Origin: an uncultured beta proteobacterium
GTDB taxonomy: Bacteria; Pseudomonadota; Gammaproteobacteria; Burkholderiales; Burkholderiaceae_C
Assembly: GCA_903897005.1 (NCBI GenBank)
Contig: CAITZZ010000203.1
Location: forward strand, 1 to 62,787
DNA length: 62,787 nucleotides
Direction: 5' to 3'
In this document: positions 8,354 through 17,825 of the stretch, in pieces
Position numbering within the stretch: position 1 is the first letter of the stretch
Layout of the letters: the number at the start of each line of letters is the position of its first letter
Position numbers and translations under genes: made by a program
The notes under the pieces: model-generated
Told to the model about the DNA's origin: nothing
What the model saw: only the letters and a program-made list of their open reading frames with translations
Databases searched by the model: none

Positions 8354-11098
8354 GTGAAGTTATTTGACAAAAGCATGAATCAACCGCCCTCTCATTGGGC
8401 CAAGTTCGCTGCGGCGGGCTTGATTGTGGCTGCTGCCCTCGCCGGTTGCGGCGGCGGCAGTGACGGTGCAGCCGGCCCTGCTGGCGCGGCCGGACCCGCT
8501 GGTGCCGCTGGTGCTGCTGGCGCAACCGGACCGGCCGGCGCCAATGCCGTGGCGACGGTCCAGATCAAGGCGCTTTCGAGCGATCAATGGGCTGCACTGG
8601 CGCCCAAGGGTGAAGTTACCAAAGTCACTATCAGCAGTCCGCCTGTGGTCGAATTCAAGGTAACCGATGCCAACGGCTTCCCGGTCGTCGGTCTTGGCAA
8701 TACGTCCAAGAGCGCAACCGCCACCGTTGCCAGTTACCCGAATCTGGCATTTGCGCTAGCCAAGCTGGTGCCAGGCACCGCGAGCAGCCCCAGCAAGTGG
8801 GTTAGCTATATGGTGACCACCGTGCCCAGCACCACAGCGGCCCTGACCGCTACCCGTCCCTCCACCGACAACACCGGCACGCTGGTGGACAACGGTGACG
8901 GCAGCTACAAGTACACCTTCTACCGCGACATCACCAAGATCAAATCCGTGGTGGATGGCCTGACGCTGGTCAGCCCGAACGTCGCCGCCGACCTGGGCGA
9001 CCTGACTTACGAGCCCGCTTTGACACACCGCCTGACGGTCCAGATTTCGGGTAACGCCCCGGGAACCGGTAACAATACCGCCAATGCCGCAACGCTCATG
9101 CCGGGCGTTGCCATGGTCAATCCGGTCAACCTTATTTATGACTTCATTCCGGCCACCGGCAAAGCAGTCGCTGCAACCGACACGCAGCGCGAAGTTGTGA
9201 CGATTGCCAATTGCAACGAGTGTCACAACAAGCTCGCATTTCATGGCGGCGGACGCGTCGATACCCGTTACTGCGTGGTTTGCCACACCGATCAGCGCAA
9301 GTTTGGCTATGCCAACGTGGCGTCGGTCGCCGGTAAGTTCCCGGCGCTGACAGAAACCGCCACCGTCAATGCAACCACCGGCATTACCAGCTACAGCTAT
9401 TCCCCGGAAACCAGGATTGCCGACGGTGAAGTAGCAGGCAACTTCCCGATCATGGTCCACAAAATCCACAACGGTGCCGAACTGGTGAAGTCAAACTACA
9501 ACTACGCCAACGTGGCCTTCAATAACAAGGGCTATTCCATGCTGGGCGGCGGCCAGAAGATGTGCAGCAAGTGCCATGACAGCACCAAGGCAGCACAGGC
9601 CGACAACTGGAGTTCCAAGCCGAGTCGCCTGGCCTGCGGTTCCTGCCACGACGGCATCAACTGGGCCACCGGTCTGGGTTCGACACTGGCTGACAAAGCC
9701 GCCGCTACCGCTGTTGGCGCCGTGATGGCCACCACCGGCCACATCGGCAAAATGCAAACCAGTGACGCCACCTGCGTGCTGTGCCATGACGCCGCTGCGG
9801 TCAAGGTCTATCACCAGACTGAAAACAAGACCGCACACAATCCGACCATTGCTGCTGGCTTGAAGACCTTTACCTACGAGATCAAGTCCGCCGTGGTGAA
9901 CGCCACCAGCAACGATGTCACCATCGTGTTCAAGGTGAGCGCCGATGGCACGCCAGTCACCTTCCTGGCCCCGGCAGCCGCCATGGCCAATCCGCTGACT
10001 GGTTTCACGGGTAGCCCGGGCTTCCTGCTGGCCTATGCAACGGCGCAGGATGGCGTCGCAGCACCGATCGACTACAACAACACCGGCGTCAAACAGGCGC
10101 AAGCGGTCAGTGTTTCGATTGCCAACCTGCTTGACACGACCAAGACCGCTGACGGTTCACTGTCGGCCACGGCTGATGCCAGCGGCTACTACACCGCCAC
10201 CCTCAAGGGTACGGGCACCAAGAAGTTCCCGGTCGGTGCCACGCTGCGCGCGGTCGGCCTGCAAGGCTACTTCACGCAGAATTCACTCGGCGTTGGTCAA
10301 GCTGCCGTAGCGCGTCACGCGATCTCGGTGGTCAAGACTGTCACGGGTGATACGGCACGCCGTACCGTGGTGGATCCGACCAAGTGCTCGAGCTGCCACG
10401 AATGGTTTGAAGGCCATGGCGGCAACCGCGTCTATGAAACCCAGGTTTGCGTCATGTGCCACACGCCAGGTCTGGCGACCAGCGCCCGTGGCATCTCGGA
10501 TGCGGCCCTGATGGCCTATCCGTTCAGCGCCAACGATGTGAAGATCCTGGGCTACTGGAAGTTTGACAAGACCGTGCTGAACGCTGCCTTGAACTTCCCT
10601 GTCGTTACCAACAACTTCAAGGACATGATCCACGGCATCCACGCTGGTCGGGACCGCGTGACACCGTTTGTTGACGCACGCGACCGCACGCCCTCGGCCA
10701 TCACCCTTCTCGACTTCAAGAGAATGGACTTCCCGGGCAAGCTCAGCAAGTGTGAGAGCTGCCACACGACCGGCACGGCTGCGATTACCACCTTCAACAC
10801 GGTGCCCAAGGGTGCTTTGGCTTCGACCTACGAGTCCGTCAACGCAGCCTACATAGCAACGCCCACACCGGCGACTGCGAAAGCCGCTTTGAGCACAGCC
10901 AACCCGGAAGACAAGGTCACCACGCCTTTTGCCGCAGCCTGTGTCAGTTGCCATGACTCCGCGCTTGCCCAAGGTCACATGAGCCGCGAAGGTGGCCAGA
11001 TCAAGGTCAGCCGCAGTGCCATCAACCTTGCTGGCGAAGGTTGCGCCCTGTGCCACGGCGCTGGTGCAGACTTTGACCCGGTCAAGGCGCACAAGTAA
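8354..11098 (+). CDS. OmcA/MtrC-family decaheme outer-membrane lipoprotein cytochrome c (copy 2), collagen-like linker
   Basis: GTG start with SD AAGGAG; lipobox LAGC; 10 CXXCH motifs; nine Gly-X-Y triplets after lipobox. Confidence 0.9.
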   Translation: MKLFDKSMNQPPSHWAKFAAAGLIVAAALAGCGGGSDGAAGPAGAAGPAGAAGAAGATGPAGANAVATVQIKALSSDQWAALAPKGEVTKVTISSPPVVEFKVTDANGFPVVGLGNTSKSATATVASYPNLAFALAKLVPGTASSPSKWVSYMVTTVPSTTAALTATRPSTDNTGTLVDNGDGSYKYTFYRDITKIKSVVDGLTLVSPNVAADLGDLTYEPALTHRLTVQISGNAPGTGNNTANAATLMPGVAMVNPVNLIYDFIPATGKAVAATDTQREVVTIANCNECHNKLAFHGGGRVDTRYCVVCHTDQRKFGYANVASVAGKFPALTETATVNATTGITSYSYSPETRIADGEVAGNFPIMVHKIHNGAELVKSNYNYANVAFNNKGYSMLGGGQKMCSKCHDSTKAAQADNWSSKPSRLACGSCHDGINWATGLGSTLADKAAATAVGAVMATTGHIGKMQTSDATCVLCHDAAAVKVYHQTENKTAHNPTIAAGLKTFTYEIKSAVVNATSNDVTIVFKVSADGTPVTFLAPAAAMANPLTGFTGSPGFLLAYATAQDGVAAPIDYNNTGVKQAQAVSVSIANLLDTTKTADGSLSATADASGYYTATLKGTGTKKFPVGATLRAVGLQGYFTQNSLGVGQAAVARHAISVVKTVTGDTARRTVVDPTKCSSCHEWFEGHGGNRVYETQVCVMCHTPGLATSARGISDAALMAYPFSANDVKILGYWKFDKTVLNAALNFPVVTNNFKDMIHGIHAGRDRVTPFVDARDRTPSAITLLDFKRMDFPGKLSKCESCHTTGTAAITTFNTVPKGALASTYESVNAAYIATPTPATAKAALSTANPEDKVTTPFAAACVSCHDSALAQGHMSREGGQIKVSRSAINLAGEGCALCHGAGADFDPVKAHK

Positions 11099-11150
11099 AC
11101 CGGTGTACCGGAGACCGGGAGGCACTCTCCCGGTCTGTTTGACAAGCTCA

Positions 11151-11187
11151 CAACCCGGCTGCGGCGACGCAGCCGGGTTGTTTTTTT
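11151..11187 (+). terminator. Intrinsic terminator
   Basis: CAACCCGGCTGCG-gcga-CGCAGCCGGGTTG followed by T7. Confidence 0.92.
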
Positions 11188-11242
11188 GCGACTGGCAAGC
11201 CCAGTCTCAGGTCCAACCAATCGAAAACGAAGTGTCGCAAAG

Positions 11243-11256
11243 TTGATCTAAAGCAA
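11243..11256. promoter_or_regulatory. FNR-like box TTGATCTAAAGCAA with GAGAAT -10 at 11279-11284
   Basis: Identical to 8246-8259; identical spacing to -10. Confidence 0.65.
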
Positions 11257-11349
11257 ACCCACATCCTGGCTGCCCATGGAGAATCGCGCCTTGTGTAAAG
11301 GATTAGTAAAGTGTTTTTTGTGTGTAACTTGAGGCTTAAGGAGTCTGAC

Positions 11350-14082
11350 GTGAATTTTTTAAATCAAAGTAGAGGCAGGCCGTCCGCTCAATGGACCAAG
11401 CTCGCTGCTGCCAGCCTGCTGGCAGCAGCTGTCCTCGCCGGTTGCGGCGGCGGCAGCGATGGCGCACCGGGTGCTACCGGCGCCACCGGCCCAGCAGGTT
11501 CTGCTGGCGCCACCGGCCCCGCCGGTAGCAACGCCGTTGCCACGGTTCAAATCAAAGCCCTGTCGCCCGACCAGTGGGCTGCTGCCAATTTCTCCGCGAC
11601 CATCACCGGCGTTACCATCGCCAGCACGCCCGTGGTCAGCTTCAAGGTCACAGACGCCGCCACCGGTTACCCGGTCGTCGGCCTGGGCAGCAGTTCCAAG
11701 AGCGCAACCGCCACCGTTGCCAGTTACCCGAACGTGGCCTTTACCATAGCCAAACTGGTGCCCGGCACCAACGGCAGTCCGAGCAAGTGGGTCAGCTACA
11801 ACGTGACCACCGTGCCGACCACCACAGCAACCACCGTCCTGCCAGCCAAGCCCACCACTGACAACGCCGGCACCCTGGTTGACAACGGCGACGGCTCCTA
11901 CAAATACACCTTCTACCGCGATGTCACCAAGGTCAAGGACGTCGTGGCCGCAGCCGCTGCAGCAGCGACGGCCGCCAACGCCAACAACAAGGTGGCTGAT
12001 CTGGGTGATCTGACTTATGAGCCAGCGCTGACACACCGTGTCGTGCTGCAACTCTCGGGCAATGCCCCGGGTACCGGCACCAACACGGCAACCGCCCTTC
12101 AGTTGGTCCCGGGTGTCGCCCTGAAGAACCCGCTGAACGTGGCCTATGACTTCATCCCCGCCACCGGCAAGGCCGTCGCTGCCACCGACACGCAGCGCGA
12201 AATTGTTGCCAAGGCCGCTTGTCTGGAATGTCATAGCAAGTTTGCCATCCATGGCGGTGGCCGCCAGGATCCCAAGCTGTGCGTGACCTGCCACAACGAG
12301 CAGCGCAAGTACGGCAATGCCGAAGCCACGACAACGGCCACCGGCTACTCCGGCTTCACCTACAAGATCAACGACCGGGCGGTTGGCAACATGCCTGACT
12401 TCCTGCACCGCGTGCACATGGGCAAGGAACTGACCAAGACCGGCTACAACTACGCCAACGTCCTGTTCAACGAAATCACTTACCCGCAACCGGTGACGAA
12501 CTGCGTCAAGTGCCATGACGGCGCCAAGACCGCGCAGGGCGACAACTGGAAGAAAGTACCCAGCGCCACGGCCTGCGGCACCTGCCACGACGGCATCAAC
12601 TTCACCACCGGTCTGGGCACCACACTCATGGGCGCCACCACCGGCCACATCGGCAAGGCGCAAGCCAACGATTCCACCTGCGTGCTGTGCCATGACGCCG
12701 CCAGCAATGTGGTTTACCACGTGACGGTGGATCCTACCGGTGCCAATGGCCGCGGCGGCTATCCGCTCAACACCGCGACCGACGTGCCAACGGTAGGCTT
12801 CCCATCCGGGCAAGGTCCATCGATTCCAGTCGCCTCGCAGCTGAACATGCCGGCTGGCGTTTACAAGATCGGCTTTGAAATCAAGCAGGTCACCGTTGCC
12901 GGTGCTGCCGGTGCCAAGAAGGCCACCGTTGTTTACCGTATCCTGAAAGACGGCGCACCGGTCACATTGAACGCTACCGGCTTCCTGATGACCAATGTTG
13001 ACGGCACGCCTAGCGTCTATGTCGGTTATGGTCTGCCGCAAGATGGCATCACCACACCGGTGGACTGGAACGCCAGCATCAGTGCCACCGTGCTGCAGCT
13101 GCGCGACAAATCGGCCGGCAATAGCCAGACCGGACCTGATGCCAGTGGTTACTACACGGCAACCTTGGCCGCAGTGGTTCCTGACGCCGCCAAGATGGTC
13201 ACCGGCGCGATCGGCATCAACTACAACGGCTTTGTGCAACTCGGTCTGGCCGCCTACCCGAAGGGCATCCGCCTGCGCGAACCCGCCTTTGTCATGAAGC
13301 TTGCTGACGGTTTCACCGCCCGCCGCGCCATTGTCAGCAATGCCAAGTGCAATAGCTGCCACGGCCAGTTGGGTGTAGGCCCATCGTTCCACAGCGGCGC
13401 TCGTAACAACGGCGAAGGCTGCGCCATCTGCCACCAGGCCAATACTGCAACCGGCCATGTCGGCGTAGCGTACAGCTTCGGCGGCGGTTGGAACGTCGGT
13501 GTCAAGAACATGGTGCACTCGATCCATTCCGGCAAGAAGCGCGAACAGGCCTTCACCTACGAAGCAACAGCGGCCAACCCGCTTGGCTTCAAGGAAGTCA
13601 CCTACCCGGGTGTGCTGAGCAATTGCGAACAGTGCCACGTGGCTGGCAGCTATGACTTCAGCACCGCAGCCAACGCCGCCGCTGTGCCGAACCTGCTGTG
13701 GACCACCGATGCCAAGGGCAATATGACCAACGATGCAGTGACCAACCCGACCGGCATTGCCTCCATTGGACTGTCACCCTGGGTTACCACGCTGGGTAGA
13801 GGCCAGGTCAACTATGCCACCGACAATCTGGTGACCTCGCCAGTGACTTCGGCCTGCTTTGGTTGCCACGACAGCAAGATCGCCGTCGCGCACATGCAAC
13901 TCAATGGCGGTACGGTCTATGGCTCGGTGTCCGCGGTTTCCAGCGGTGGACCGCGCCCCGCCAATCCGTCGGCTTCTGCCGCGCCGGCAGCAACCACCTT
14001 CAGCTTTAGCAAGGTGGAGACCTGCATGGTCTGCCATGCCACCGGCAAGCTTGCCGACATCAAGGCAGTGCACGCCAAATAG
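11350..14082 (+). CDS. OmcA/MtrC-family decaheme outer-membrane lipoprotein cytochrome c (copy 3), collagen-like linker
   Basis: GTG start with SD AAGGAG; lipobox LAGC; 10 CXXCH motifs; eight Gly-X-Y triplets. Confidence 0.9.
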   Translation: MNFLNQSRGRPSAQWTKLAAASLLAAAVLAGCGGGSDGAPGATGATGPAGSAGATGPAGSNAVATVQIKALSPDQWAAANFSATITGVTIASTPVVSFKVTDAATGYPVVGLGSSSKSATATVASYPNVAFTIAKLVPGTNGSPSKWVSYNVTTVPTTTATTVLPAKPTTDNAGTLVDNGDGSYKYTFYRDVTKVKDVVAAAAAAATAANANNKVADLGDLTYEPALTHRVVLQLSGNAPGTGTNTATALQLVPGVALKNPLNVAYDFIPATGKAVAATDTQREIVAKAACLECHSKFAIHGGGRQDPKLCVTCHNEQRKYGNAEATTTATGYSGFTYKINDRAVGNMPDFLHRVHMGKELTKTGYNYANVLFNEITYPQPVTNCVKCHDGAKTAQGDNWKKVPSATACGTCHDGINFTTGLGTTLMGATTGHIGKAQANDSTCVLCHDAASNVVYHVTVDPTGANGRGGYPLNTATDVPTVGFPSGQGPSIPVASQLNMPAGVYKIGFEIKQVTVAGAAGAKKATVVYRILKDGAPVTLNATGFLMTNVDGTPSVYVGYGLPQDGITTPVDWNASISATVLQLRDKSAGNSQTGPDASGYYTATLAAVVPDAAKMVTGAIGINYNGFVQLGLAAYPKGIRLREPAFVMKLADGFTARRAIVSNAKCNSCHGQLGVGPSFHSGARNNGEGCAICHQANTATGHVGVAYSFGGGWNVGVKNMVHSIHSGKKREQAFTYEATAANPLGFKEVTYPGVLSNCEQCHVAGSYDFSTAANAAAVPNLLWTTDAKGNMTNDAVTNPTGIASIGLSPWVTTLGRGQVNYATDNLVTSPVTSACFGCHDSKIAVAHMQLNGGTVYGSVSAVSSGGPRPANPSASAAPAATTFSFSKVETCMVCHATGKLADIKAVHAK

Positions 14083-14131
14083 ACAGCAAGTTCACTTGCA
14101 GCAGCTCACCCCCGGGGTGAGCTACATTAAC

Positions 14132-14166
14132 AAAACCCGATGGTGCTAACACTGTCGGGTTTTTTC
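14132..14166 (+). terminator. Intrinsic terminator
   Basis: AAAACCCGA...TCGGGTTTTTT; preceded by a second perfect hairpin AGCTCACCCC/GGGGTGAGCT at 14103-14123. Confidence 0.8.
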
Positions 14167-14204
14167 AATTCATCGCCCAGTCAAGGCATCGTAGAAAGAG
14201 CATC

Positions 14205-14573
14205 ATGAAAACCCGTTTCGCTAAAACCACCCTGATCGCCCTGGCGCTTGGCCTGTCAGTTGGCCTCGCACTGGCAGCAGATAGCAAGCCGCCTGTTGCC
14301 GCCCCAGCAAAGACCAGTGCCAAGCCAGCACCTGCCGCCTCTGCGGCCAAAGTCACATTGGTAGACATCAACAGCGCCAGCAAGGACGAGCTCAAAACCC
14401 TGCCCGGTGTCAGCGACGAGGTGGCGGTCAAAATCATTGCCGGCCGGCCCTACCTCTCCAAAGCACACCTGCTGACGCGCAAGATCGTGGATGCGGGTGG
14501 CTATGAAAACCTCAGAACGCTGGTCATTGCAAAGCAGAAAAGCAGCCCGGAAGCGAAACCCGCCAAGAAATAA
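14205..14573 (+). CDS. Exported helix-hairpin-helix (ComEA-like) DNA-binding protein
   Basis: Signal peptide; VDINSASKDELKTLPGVSDEVAVKIIAGRPY HhH signature. Confidence 0.8.
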   Translation: MKTRFAKTTLIALALGLSVGLALAADSKPPVAAPAKTSAKPAPAASAAKVTLVDINSASKDELKTLPGVSDEVAVKIIAGRPYLSKAHLLTRKIVDAGGYENLRTLVIAKQKSSPEAKPAKK

Positions 14574-14628
14574 GTGCTTGCGAACTCACTGGCGGCGGCC
14601 GGGATTTACATTCCTAAGCTCACCAAGT

Positions 14629-14642
14629 TTGATCTAAGACAA
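14629..14642. promoter_or_regulatory. FNR-like box TTGATCTAAGACAA with GAGAAT -10 at 14665-14670
   Basis: Same geometry as upstream of copies 2 and 3. Confidence 0.6.
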
Positions 14643-14736
14643 ACTTGACTCAGGTCAGGCCATGGAGAATCGCGCGGTGTAAAGTGAATGTAAAGTGGAA
14701 ATTTTCTATAAATTGTTAACGCCATAGGAGGCAATA

Positions 14737-17577
14737 GTGAAGCAAATAGAACTGTCAAGCAAGACAAGATCCTCGCCGCATTGGACCAAACTCGCTGCTG
14801 CGAGCCTGGTGGCGCTGTTCATCGCCGGTTGCGGCGGCGGCAGCGACGCCCCCGTAGTCACGCCACCCGTCGTGACCCCGCCGGTCGTGACGCCACCTGT
14901 GGTTGTCGTTCCTCCCGTGGATGCGCCCCCCGCCGGCACCGCCGTGTTGACGGCCGCTGCCGCGAGCCCCGCCACCACCAATACCGCTGCCAACCCGGCG
15001 CAGGCCTTTGGTCTGGTCTTCAAGGCCGGCGCCAATGCAGTGACAGTTCAAAGCCCGCCCGTGGTGCATTTCACCGTGATTGGCTCGGACGGCAAGTTTG
15101 TGCCCGGTCTGTCCTTGGTCGCTGGATCAGCAGCCGCTGCCACAGCGGATGCCAATTGCGGTGGTAACAATATCGCTGCTTTCGCCATCGCCAAGTTTGA
15201 TGGTAGCAACTGGCAGAACCTGATTTCGCGCCAGCGCCTGGACACCAGCAGCACCACACCGGCTGTCAAGTACGCCGTGGCCGAGGGCACAGCAGACCCG
15301 AAACCGACCGCGTACAACGCAAGCGCGGCAACCGCCAGAGCCAACCCGGCGACGGCGCTGGCCGATCCGACGACGCGTATCGTCGGCATGCTTGAAGAAA
15401 ACGCAGCCGGTGGTTATTACACCTACCGCTTCGCCACTGACGTGACAACGCCGCTGCTCCTTAAAGACGCGGTCGCTGGTCGCAGTGTGGCTGCCACGGC
15501 AGCCACCAGTTCCGCCCCGGCCTATCAGAACCGCATTTCCAATAACGGCAACGTGGCAGTGAAGGACGGCAAGACCATTCACCGCGTCGGCGCACAACTG
15601 TGCTACACCGACCCGGTCACCAAGGCCAAGGTCGTTGTTAACCCCACGGTTGACTTCACATTGGATGCCAAAGGTGTTGCGACTCCAGTCAAAGCAGCGG
15701 ATGGCTCACTTGCACTTGCCACCAAAGTGGTTGGGATTGAAAGCTGTAACACTTGCCACGCTCCGCTGGCCGCACACGGTACCCGCGTAGAACCGAACTA
15801 CTGCGTTGTCTGCCACAACAAGGGTAGCCTTGATTTCAACACCAACAACCCAATCGACCTGAAGAACATGATCCACCGACTTCACGGAGGCAAGAATGTT
15901 CTGACCAAGGACTACAAGATCGTCAACCTGGTGTTCAAGGCAACCGACCCGGTGACCAAAGAGGTTTCAGGCACCGCCTTCCCGCAGGACGTGAAGAACT
16001 GCACAACCTGCCACGAAACCAAGTACGCAGCGCAAGCCGCCAACTGGAAGACGGCACCATCGGTCAGTGCTTGCGGCTCCTGCCATGATGGTATTGACTT
16101 TGCTACCGGCCTTGGATTGACTTTGGCTGATGCCGAGAAGAACAAGCTGACAACCACGCTGGTCAAACTCACTGCATCGGCCTACGGTCACGTGGGCGGT
16201 CGTCAAGCTGACGACTCCAAGTGCGTTCTGTGCCATAGCGCAGCAGACACCCCGGTGTACCACGCTGCGGGCGTCAAGACCGAGCACAACGCGACACTGA
16301 TCGCCGGTGCCGCCGAGATTGCTTACGAACTCGGTAGCGTGACCATCAATGCCAGCAAACAGCCGGTCATCAGCTTCAAGATCACCAAGAATGGCACGCC
16401 TGTGACAGCACTGGCCGCAGCCACAACGGTTGTCAACACCACGGGTGCCACGGTACTGAATCCTGCCTACGAAATGATCCCGGGCTTTGCCAACGGGCCG
16501 GCGCTGTACGTTGCGTACGCGGTGCCACAGGACGGCGTTGCTGCACCTGCGGACTTCAATGCCAGGTCGAACGTGAACCTCAATACGCTGTTGCTGCCTG
16601 ACGGCTCGGCACTCAAGACGGGCTCTGTTACCGGACCGGATGCGGCAGGCTTCTTTAGCGCCACCCTGACCGGCACGACTGCCAGCCCGATCACCGTTCC
16701 TTCAACGGCAACCATGGTGACCGGCGCCATCATCGGCACCTTCCTGCAAAAGACAGTCGCGGCATACCCGTATACGGCTGCCAACGTGACGGTGCTGCCG
16801 GTATCCTCGGCCTCCGGTGGTCTGGTCATCAAGTCGATGCTGAAGCAAAAAGTGGCAACCGGCTTCACTGGTCGCCGTGCCATTGTGGACACCGCCAAGT
16901 GCAATAGCTGCCACGAGCAACTGGGTACGGACCCGGCCTTCCACGGTGGCGCCCGCAATGACGCAACCGCCTGCGCCATCTGCCACAACGTGAACATGAG
17001 CAGCAACGGCTGGACTGGCGACTCCAGGACTTTCGTGCACGCTGTTCACGGCCAGACCGCCCTGACCGCTTCCAGCAGGAAGCGTACTGTGCCCTACACA
17101 TGGACCGCTGTGTCGGCTGCCAACAACTACTCCAAGATTGTCTACCCGGGTGATCTGAAGAAGTGCTCTGCCTGCCACCTGGACGGCACCTATGACTACA
17201 CCGCTAGCGCCTACACGCCAGCGCTGCTGGCCAAAATGGTGGATGTGACAGTTGCCAGTGGCACGCCAAGCGCCACCAGCAACACGCACCGCAACTCGCC
17301 CTACATCGTTGGCGGCACGGCTTACGGCTCAGGCTTCAGCTTTGCTCCGGCCACCGGTGTGACGGTTGAAGCAGCTGCCACAACCAAGGTGAACTCGCCG
17401 ATCGCAGCGGCCTGCTTCTCCTGCCACGACACAGCCACGGCACAGACGCACATGGCAAACGACGGCGGTGGTGCGATCTACGAAGCACGGGCAACCGCGC
17501 TGGCCAAGGCCGAACGCTGCCTGGATTGCCACGCTGCTGGCAAGGCATCACCGATCAAGACCAAGCACAAACAATAA
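14737..17577 (+). CDS. OmcA/MtrC-family decaheme outer-membrane lipoprotein cytochrome c (copy 4), Pro/Val-rich linker
   Basis: GTG start; lipobox FIAGC; 10 CXXCH motifs; PVVTP repeats after lipobox. Confidence 0.9.
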   Translation: MKQIELSSKTRSSPHWTKLAAASLVALFIAGCGGGSDAPVVTPPVVTPPVVTPPVVVVPPVDAPPAGTAVLTAAAASPATTNTAANPAQAFGLVFKAGANAVTVQSPPVVHFTVIGSDGKFVPGLSLVAGSAAAATADANCGGNNIAAFAIAKFDGSNWQNLISRQRLDTSSTTPAVKYAVAEGTADPKPTAYNASAATARANPATALADPTTRIVGMLEENAAGGYYTYRFATDVTTPLLLKDAVAGRSVAATAATSSAPAYQNRISNNGNVAVKDGKTIHRVGAQLCYTDPVTKAKVVVNPTVDFTLDAKGVATPVKAADGSLALATKVVGIESCNTCHAPLAAHGTRVEPNYCVVCHNKGSLDFNTNNPIDLKNMIHRLHGGKNVLTKDYKIVNLVFKATDPVTKEVSGTAFPQDVKNCTTCHETKYAAQAANWKTAPSVSACGSCHDGIDFATGLGLTLADAEKNKLTTTLVKLTASAYGHVGGRQADDSKCVLCHSAADTPVYHAAGVKTEHNATLIAGAAEIAYELGSVTINASKQPVISFKITKNGTPVTALAAATTVVNTTGATVLNPAYEMIPGFANGPALYVAYAVPQDGVAAPADFNARSNVNLNTLLLPDGSALKTGSVTGPDAAGFFSATLTGTTASPITVPSTATMVTGAIIGTFLQKTVAAYPYTAANVTVLPVSSASGGLVIKSMLKQKVATGFTGRRAIVDTAKCNSCHEQLGTDPAFHGGARNDATACAICHNVNMSSNGWTGDSRTFVHAVHGQTALTASSRKRTVPYTWTAVSAANNYSKIVYPGDLKKCSACHLDGTYDYTASAYTPALLAKMVDVTVASGTPSATSNTHRNSPYIVGGTAYGSGFSFAPATGVTVEAAATTKVNSPIAAACFSCHDTATAQTHMANDGGGAIYEARATALAKAERCLDCHAAGKASPIKTKHKQ

Positions 17578-17603
17578 GCTGCTCCCGGCTCAAGCCGAAC
17601 TCA

Positions 17604-17640
17604 AAACCCCCGGCAGCGGCAACGCTGCCGGGGGTTTTTT
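17604..17640 (+). terminator. Intrinsic terminator
   Basis: AAACCCCCGGCAGCG-gcaa-CGCTGCCGGGGGTTTTTT. Confidence 0.9.
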
Positions 17641-17655
17641 ATGGCCTGGCCCAAT

Positions 17656-17669
17656 TTGCGCTAGATCAA
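17656..17669. promoter_or_regulatory. FNR-like box TTGCG-CTAG-ATCAA
   Basis: One perfect half-site; upstream of second monoheme cytochrome. Confidence 0.4.
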
Positions 17670-17825
17670 AGTCTCTGCACTTAGGGTGAGTCCGAACGGA
17701 TTATTGAAAATGGGCTGCTAAGATGCCACGCTGGATTTGCGCAGTCGTTCATTTTCAAGAAATGACGCGCGGAGATGAGACCGTGGCACCGCCACACAAC
17801 CCTTTTTCTTTTTAGGATGATCAGA

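Noticed and set aside
11359-13638. 759-aa antisense ORF opposite OmcA copy 3
   Set aside because: Shadow ORF; the plus frame has ten heme motifs and a signal sequence, and the antisense product has no recognisable domain.
14848-14934. GTCGTGACSCCRCC repeats considered as a small CRISPR-like or satellite array
   Set aside because: In frame with PVVTP protein repeats of OmcA copy 4; no spacers.
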